Virus record (IMG/VR): IMGVR_UViG_3300033146_000616
Span: 1-64,000 of that record
Length of the DNA stretch: 64,000 nucleotides
Strand: one strand, 5' to 3'
DNA from: a virus
The notes below the pieces were generated by a model, which was given only the letters and a program-made list of their open reading frames with translations, ran no database searches and had not been told where the DNA came from. Position numbers and translations under genes: made by a program. Position 1 is the stretch's first letter, and each line of letters opens with the position of its first letter. Below, in pieces: positions 59,323 to 64,000 of the stretch.

Positions 59323-60369
59323 TTAATCGAAAAATGATTCCAAGCTTGAGGTGTTTATTTGTGGTGCTTTGGCATCCTTATCAACAAACACTATTATATC
59401 TTCGTCATTATCTAGACCCTCGTGTCTTGTTATATTTTTTAATGTCTCTAATCCAAATATATCAAACCCATTTTCTAATGATATATCTCGCATATCATCC
59501 AAGAGCTTATAATCTTTCATATTTTTCATATTCAATAAGAAAAATCCATCTTGTACCAAATATTTTCTGATATTCTTAACAGTGCCTAACCAATAAGTAT
59601 TCAACCATTCATCATATGATACACCCTCGGTAAATGATTGTTCACCAATCCGATAATCTTCCTGATTATAATATGGCGGCGATGAAAATGCGATTCCCAT
59701 TTTATTTTCGAATTCTGGAACAAATACCTCAGAGCCTTGGGTTTTGATTATTGCTTTCGTCTTTGAATTATTGACTTTTGTATACATATTATACAATTCA
59801 TTTAGTCGTTCTGTCAATAAATAATTTGGATCTGTACCAAAATAATTCACTTTCTGTACTAACGAACCTAATAACCTTGAACCCCATCCACATGAATAAT
59901 CATAATAATTACCATTTGTGTTATACTTCTCTAATATAGACTTGACCGATTCAATAAAATAATTAGGAGGTTTGACACCAAATACAGAACCCGCTAACCT
60001 GAAAATAGCATGACAATTAACAATAAGATTTTTATCAGAAAATACATTCTGTTTAGCAACAATTTTACCAACCATTCTATCCATCATGATTTTGTTTTTT
60101 AATGTACCATCAATAGTGATTTGGGTGTTTAATGTTTTTACTAAACTCATGATGTCATAAAAGAAATATTTCTCTATTTTAGGAATTGTATTCCTCCCAT
60201 GATAAATTTCTCTAAGCTGATATTCAACAGAATCAACACTTGGTTTCTGTAGTATATGAAAAACTATATCTTTAATTTCTTGAGCAGTTAAATCAACATA
60301 ATAACGATATAGTTTTCCATCAACTATTTTATCAAGTTCTAATCTCTTTTCGAAATCTTTAGTTAACAT
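59323..60369 (-). CDS. DNA methyltransferase (SPPY amino-MTase)
   Basis: 348 aa. AdoMet-binding motif I NYYDYSCGWGSRLLGSLVQ (near residue 147), FGTDPNYLLTERL, catalytic motif IV IAFSSPPYYNQEDY, then NGFDIFGLETLKN. SPPY suggests N4-cytosine methylation, but N6-adenine is possible. No target-recognition domain or restriction partner is visible. Placed between the two topoisomerase genes and adjacent to both with 0 and 58 nt gaps. Confidence 0.86.
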   Translation of the reverse strand: MLTKDFEKRLELDKIVDGKLYRYYVDLTAQEIKDIVFHILQKPSVDSVEYQLREIYHGRNTIPKIEKYFFYDIMSLVKTLNTQITIDGTLKNKIMMDRMVGKIVAKQNVFSDKNLIVNCHAIFRLAGSVFGVKPPNYFIESVKSILEKYNTNGNYYDYSCGWGSRLLGSLVQKVNYFGTDPNYLLTERLNELYNMYTKVNNSKTKAIIKTQGSEVFVPEFENKMGIAFSSPPYYNQEDYRIGEQSFTEGVSYDEWLNTYWLGTVKNIRKYLVQDGFFLLNMKNMKDYKLLDDMRDISLENGFDIFGLETLKNITRHEGLDNDEDIIVFVDKDAKAPQINTSSLESFFD

Positions 60370-62238
60370 TTATACTCCATCAAAACTAAATGTTTTGTCT
60401 CTCAACAACGGCTTCCGTAAATCAGCATCTGAACCTATCCAATTCACTAAGGATTGTGTAGATTCATCATCCCATGTGAATGTTAAAATGAAATTATCAA
60501 TACCATCTTTCTTAATGATATCTTTCAAATCTTTCGGGTCCCATGTACCTAAACCTTTATAATATAAAACATCACCTTTCACCGAAGACTTACTATAAGA
60601 TTCTAAATCAAAGAAATAATCTATAATCTTGCCCTTTTTCTTGATAGCTATCAATGGTGTTCTAAGGAAATGAATTTTCTTAGCCTTGATTAACGAAATA
60701 CCAAATCTACCGAAATATGCTAATAACAATGCTTTAATGTGTGAACCATCAGCATCTTGGTCAGTAGCAAATAAAATATTCTCATATCTAAGTTGGTTTT
60801 GAACATCTTTATCTAAACGCATACCAGTGATCTTCACGATATTCTGGAATTCTAAATTCTTCGTTATCAATGATGGTTTAGCTTCATAAGCGTTTAATGG
60901 CTTTCCCTTTAATGGAAAATAACTATATTCTTCACGACCCAATACAGCGGATATAGAACCCTTTGCTGAATCACCTTCTGTTAGAACCAGAAACTTCCGA
61001 TGCTTTGTTGCTGGTAAATATTTTTCAACACGTACTCTAGCCGTAGATTGTTTCGAAATCTGTTTTAATTTGAGATTTTCTTCAACCTGTTTTTTCAAAC
61101 GATATGATTCAACTATAGGATCAATAATCTCTTCATTTTTGATAATCTGTTTGAAAAATTTATCTGAGAATATAGAAACCATCCTATCAACAAATGAATT
61201 GTTAGGTGTTATCAATCGCTCTTTTGTTTGACCATCAAAATCAGGAGCTGGTATCCGTACAGATAACAAAATGAATAATTTATTTCTAATGTCAGCAGGT
61301 TTCACTTCCAGCTTATATTTCTTCTTGATATATTCTCTTAATTTCTGGACTATAGTATTTGTGACATAATCAACATGAGTACCAGCACGAGCAGTATCTA
61401 ATCCATTAACAAAAGATAAATGTTGAAATCCATCATCAGAACAGAAGATACCCAAACGAACTTTTTCATTCTCAGTAAATTCATTAACTTCGTGAATTGA
61501 ATTCATAAACTGTCTAAGATTGTTACCAGAAACACGCTTTGAATTAAATTTGAAAGTAATCTCAGGAAAACAGAAAGCAGAATTTCGCAAAACTCGATAA
61601 ATCAAATCAGGGAGAACTTCAATAAAATCATCTGATGCTTCAAAATATGAATAATTAGGTTTGAATGTTACCTCAGTGAAATTCTTAGTGGATTTCTTAA
61701 TCTTCGCAGGACATCGTTTAACTGGACCTAATTCGAATCGTTGTTTATATTCTTTAGCACCATTAGCAGTTTTGACTTCAAGATATTCTGAGAAGATATT
61801 AGTTAATGAGACACCAACACCATTCATACCCTTTTTCTCTTTTTCAGCACGTTTTATATCATCGAAATTTGAACCAGTCCTAAGTTCAGTAAAGATATTC
61901 TCAACAACATTTTTCTTGGTCGCTTTATCCATTACAATAGGCAATCCACGTCCATTATCTTTAACTGTAATCACGCCTTTATCAATACTTACTGAAATTT
62001 GATTTGCGAATTTGAAATCAGTCTCAATAGCTTCATCAATAGAATTATCAATAACTTCTTCAATGATTTTGATTAGTCCAGGAATAAATGGAACTGATTG
62101 TTTAATCATTTGATCGCCAGAATACATATATTTTTCGACAATTTCTTCTTTAATCGAACCAATATAAATTCCTGGACGTTTTAATACATACTCTAATTCA
62201 CCTAGAGTTTGTATATCATTCTTTCTCAGAGCCGACAT
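60370..62238 (-). CDS. gp39: Type II topoisomerase large subunit gp39 (GyrB-like, undivided)
   Basis: About 622 aa from MSALRKNDIQTLGELEYV (ATG 62238); the ATG at 62262 is upstream in frame and less likely. GHKL ATPase: IEEVIDNSIDEAIE, DNGRGLPIVMD, GMNGVGVSLTN. Toprim: LVLTEGDSAKGSI and ATDQDADGSHIKALLL. T4 splits this protein between genes 39 and 60; here it is one chain. It works with gp52. Confidence 0.95.
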   Translation of the reverse strand: MSALRKNDIQTLGELEYVLKRPGIYIGSIKEEIVEKYMYSGDQMIKQSVPFIPGLIKIIEEVIDNSIDEAIETDFKFANQISVSIDKGVITVKDNGRGLPIVMDKATKKNVVENIFTELRTGSNFDDIKRAEKEKKGMNGVGVSLTNIFSEYLEVKTANGAKEYKQRFELGPVKRCPAKIKKSTKNFTEVTFKPNYSYFEASDDFIEVLPDLIYRVLRNSAFCFPEITFKFNSKRVSGNNLRQFMNSIHEVNEFTENEKVRLGIFCSDDGFQHLSFVNGLDTARAGTHVDYVTNTIVQKLREYIKKKYKLEVKPADIRNKLFILLSVRIPAPDFDGQTKERLITPNNSFVDRMVSIFSDKFFKQIIKNEEIIDPIVESYRLKKQVEENLKLKQISKQSTARVRVEKYLPATKHRKFLVLTEGDSAKGSISAVLGREEYSYFPLKGKPLNAYEAKPSLITKNLEFQNIVKITGMRLDKDVQNQLRYENILFATDQDADGSHIKALLLAYFGRFGISLIKAKKIHFLRTPLIAIKKKGKIIDYFFDLESYSKSSVKGDVLYYKGLGTWDPKDLKDIIKKDGIDNFILTFTWDDESTQSLVNWIGSDADLRKPLLRDKTFSFDGV

Positions 62239-62365
62239 ATTTAACCTTTCCACGACAAGCATTTTTGTTTTGTTCTTTTTTGGTATCTTTGAATTTAATC
62301 GGAGCTTTAGTTTGAAGACGCAAACCAGATTTCTGTTGCGGAGTGAGTTTTATTTTTGACTTCAT
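62216..62365 (-). CDS. Small basic protein overlapping the topoisomerase start, 49 aa
   Basis: 49 aa: MKSKIKLTPQQKSGLRLQTK and ending KYVGSEKE. Start has a good ribosome site (AAAAGGATTATAT). It overlaps the topoisomerase by 23 nt. Not recognised; small and Lys-rich. It is the first gene after the early promoter at 62396-62424. Confidence 0.6.
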   Translation of the reverse strand: MKSKIKLTPQQKSGLRLQTKAPIKFKDTKKEQNKNACRGKVKYVGSEKE

Positions 62366-62395
62366 ATATAATCCTTTTAATTAATTTATATAGGA

Positions 62396-62424
62396 ATTAT
62401 AACATGAATGATTTTAGATGTCAA
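62396..62424 (-). promoter_or_regulatory. Early promoter for the topoisomerase unit
   Basis: Minus strand TTGACA (62424-62419), 17-bp spacer, TATAAT (62401-62396). The -35 lies in the last codons of lpxC. Confidence 0.83.
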
Positions 62425-63235
62425 GTGATTCGTGAATTTTCTTTACTAATTCAACATTTAATTTATGTCCAGATAAATGTGCTCTAATTTCTCCCACTAA
62501 CGAATATTTTAATAAACTCATATCCCCTATAATATCCAATATCTTGTGGCGTACCATTTCATCTGGGAATCTTAACTCATTGAGTGACGAATCTTTAGTC
62601 ATTACTACAGCATTATCTAATGAACCACCTTTAATCAAACCTTGTGCTCTCATCTCTTCTAAATCCTTTTCAAAACAGAAAGTTCGACAAGCAACAATAT
62701 TTGATAAATAAGTATCTAATGTTATTGGTGTTTTAAACGAAATATCATCAAGCATCGGATGATTGTATTTCATATGATATTGAATTGATAACTTCTCAGC
62801 AGGTAAAATTTCAATATAAGCATCTGTATCCGAATCTTCTACCCGTATTTTTTCTTTAACTCTTAATACCGAAGTTAGAAAAGGCAAATCCTCTAAACCA
62901 ACTTTCAGAAACATCTCATAAAATTTGAGTGCTGAACCATCCATGATTGGTATCTCTGTACCATCAACTAATATATCTAATGATGTTATTCCTAACATAT
63001 ACACAATTGACATAAAGTGTTCGACTGTTAATATGGTTTCTTTAGAATTAGATAAGGAAGTTGCTAGATTTGTGGATACCACATTATCAATATTAAATTC
63101 AATCCTTGAACCACAAACCCAGAAATTGATTTCATTAGACATAGATGGTCGTACTTCAACTTTAACATTCTGTCCAGTATGAAGACCAATTCCTTCGAAA
63201 TGAAATTTACGGGATATCGTTTTTGGTAACATCAT
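62414..63235 (-). CDS. lpxC: LpxC, UDP-3-O-acyl-GlcNAc deacetylase
   Basis: 273 aa, shorter than bacterial LpxC (about 305 aa). Family motifs in order: FHFEGIGLHTGQNVKV, ETILTVEHFMSIVYML (zinc His and catalytic Glu, residues 72-73), IPIMDGSALKFY, ACRTFCFEKDLEEM then GLIKGGSLDNAVV, FPDEMVRHKILDIIGDMSLL (His 230, Asp 234) and HLSGHKLNVELVKKI (His 257). All catalytic and zinc ligands are present. LpxC does the committed step of lipid A synthesis in Gram-negative bacteria. It sits in the gp49 unit. Confidence 0.93.
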   Translation of the reverse strand: MMLPKTISRKFHFEGIGLHTGQNVKVEVRPSMSNEINFWVCGSRIEFNIDNVVSTNLATSLSNSKETILTVEHFMSIVYMLGITSLDILVDGTEIPIMDGSALKFYEMFLKVGLEDLPFLTSVLRVKEKIRVEDSDTDAYIEILPAEKLSIQYHMKYNHPMLDDISFKTPITLDTYLSNIVACRTFCFEKDLEEMRAQGLIKGGSLDNAVVMTKDSSLNELRFPDEMVRHKILDIIGDMSLLKYSLVGEIRAHLSGHKLNVELVKKIHESLDI

Positions 63236-63359
63236 TTTGCCTTTTTAATGAATTTGTATATTCTGTATCTTCCTTAAAGAAGTAACATAATTGACAAATT
63301 TTAGCGTACTTTTCAGAGATGAATTTTTTACCACACCGAATACATTTACAAGTCATCAT
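63207..63359 (-). CDS. Small zinc-ribbon protein overlapping lpxC, 50 aa
   Basis: 50 aa: MMTCKCIRCGKKFISEKYAK then ICQLCYFFKED, two C-x2-C pairs. Start follows GAGGACAAATAAA. It overlaps the lpxC start by 29 nt and lies directly after gp49. Probably a zinc-binding regulator; function unknown. Confidence 0.65.
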   Translation of the reverse strand: MMTCKCIRCGKKFISEKYAKICQLCYFFKEDTEYTNSLKRQNDVTKNDIP

Positions 63360-63360
63360 T

Positions 63361-63855
63361 TTATTTGTCCTCTAAGATATCAAATTCATCAAATAATTCA
63401 ATCCACTTTTTACTCATCTTGCCAGACTTGGGATATGTTAAGCCCTTTTTCCTCTTTGGATACTTAATCTTATATAACTTCAATAGCTTATTGAAATCAC
63501 GTTTGCCAACTTTTGGTATCTTTGGTGCTTCAGTTGGATGAATATACGGTAATGGCTCTTGTTCTAAATAATCAGCTAAATTACGGAGAAATTGAACATA
63601 ATCTTTCAAATACACTCCATAACGCTTATATTTATTGACCATCCCACCTTCAACCGAGTTACAACGTAAACACAATACACCACGTATTAGACCAGCACCA
63701 TTAACACCAGCTCTCTCTTTCAATGTTTTGTGTTGGTGATCAACAACCGCTTCATCCAAGCGAATTTGTGTTTTACAAATGGGACAAATACCCTTTTGCT
63801 CTTTATATAATCGCTCTCGAAGTTCTTTTAGGTCTTTCTGTTTTAATTGTTTCAT
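63361..63855 (-). CDS. gp49: Recombination endonuclease VII gp49
   Basis: 164 aa (T4 gp49 157 aa). Zinc and active-site layout is kept: GICPICKTQIRLDEAVVDHQH, GLIRGVLCLRCNSVEGGMVN, then YVQFLRNLADYLEQ. It resolves Holliday junctions and clears branched DNA before packaging. A late box lies 18 nt upstream, which fits its late role. Confidence 0.93.
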   Translation of the reverse strand: MKQLKQKDLKELRERLYKEQKGICPICKTQIRLDEAVVDHQHKTLKERAGVNGAGLIRGVLCLRCNSVEGGMVNKYKRYGVYLKDYVQFLRNLADYLEQEPLPYIHPTEAPKIPKVGKRDFNKLLKLYKIKYPKRKKGLTYPKSGKMSKKWIELFDEFDILEDK

Positions 63856-63872
63856 TATTTCCTCCTTACCTA

Positions 63873-63880
63873 TATTTATA
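63873..63880 (-). promoter_or_regulatory. Late promoter TATAAATA for gp49 and lpxC
   Basis: Exact late box on the minus strand, part of a palindrome TATTTATATAAATA shared with a plus-strand late box. Confidence 0.75.
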
Positions 63881-63886
63881 TAAATA
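63879..63886 (+). promoter_or_regulatory. Divergent late promoter TATAAATA (plus strand)
   Basis: The other half of the palindrome reads TATAAATA on the plus strand. A perfect AGGAGG follows 6 nt after it, then ATG at 63903. Confidence 0.55.
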
Positions 63887-63902
63887 CTTACAGGAGGAAA
63901 TA

Positions 63903-64000
63903 ATGAAAAGAAACTAATATAATTCTAGATAAACACCATATTATTTCTAGATCAAATGGCGGCACAAATCATATATCAAATATAGCTAAGATTTGTGGCA
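63903..64000 (+). pseudogene. Start of a plus-strand HNH endonuclease with a one-base frame break (cut by window edge)
   Basis: ATG 63903 behind AGGAGGAAATA reads only MKRN before TAA. One frame over, the sequence reads KETNIILDKHHIISRSNGGT then NHISNIAKICG, a clear HNH start (HHII.RS.GG.N...N). Dropping one A from ATGAAAAG would join them as MKETNIILDKHH. Either a sequence error or an inactivating or programmed slip in the A-run. The gene continues beyond the window. Confidence 0.6.

Overview
The window is a 64 kb segment of a large, AT-rich T4-like myophage (Caudoviricetes, T4 superfamily). Nearly every T4 core gene expected for this part of such a genome is recognisable by motif and order: UvsX, gp46/gp47, late sigma factor gp55, UvsW, UvsY, gp23/gp22/gp21, portal gp20, gp4, gp19, gp18, terminase gp17/gp16, neck and tail-completion proteins gp15/gp14/gp13, a PAAR spike tip, DNA polymerase gp43, gp1, dUTPase, gp62/gp44/gp45, topoisomerase gp52/gp39 and endonuclease VII gp49. 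All confident genes lie on the minus strand, so transcription runs right to left. Only a possible HNH gene at the right edge is on the plus strand. No tRNA, CRISPR array or integrase was seen. An LpxC homologue implies a Gram-negative host; no finer host call is justified.

Layout by plus-strand coordinate: 1-8 kb recombination and late-transcription control; 8-14 kb capsid, scaffold and protease with a cluster of small proteins carrying a capsid-targeting leader; 14-20 kb probable fibre or decoration proteins, including a collagen-like protein; 20-29 kb portal, gp4, tail tube and sheath, with an unexplained membrane/periplasm cassette at 24.3-26.4 kb; 29-36 kb terminase and neck; 36-44 kb PD-(D/E)XK nuclease, PAAR spike and further small or leader-bearing proteins; 44-52 kb replisome; 52-57 kb accessory early genes; 57-64 kb topoisomerase with an embedded DNA methyltransferase, LpxC and endonuclease VII.

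Two promoter classes stand out. Early-type promoters are near-consensus sigma70 sites (TTGACA, 16-17 bp, TATAAT) and precede gp55, uvsY, the DNA polymerase, the clamp, the topoisomerase subunits and other early genes. Late-type promoters are exact TATAAATA boxes, the element read by a gp55-type sigma factor. They precede capsid and tail genes, uvsW and all three mobile endonuclease genes.

The most unusual features are these. (1) The terminase large subunit is a fractured gene: an atypical split intein interrupts the Walker A motif, and a Vsr-like homing endonuclease plus a zinc-finger gene lie between the halves. (2) uvsW is also broken by an HNH endonuclease, with an intein-like tail on its N-terminal piece and a 7-nt interruption in its C-terminal piece that a Tyr-codon hop would repair. 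(3) At least eight proteins share an N-terminal leader matching the T4 internal-protein capsid-targeting sequence and gp21 cleavage rule. They include a putative ADP-ribosyltransferase, an HExxH metalloprotease, a nucleotidyltransferase and a BspA-like repeat protein, which suggests an injected-protein arsenal. (4) A catalytically complete-looking LpxC is present. (5) A small gene contains a classical U UUU UUA slippery heptamer exactly where a -1 shift restores the frame. Several apparent frame breaks could instead be sequencing errors and are marked as such.
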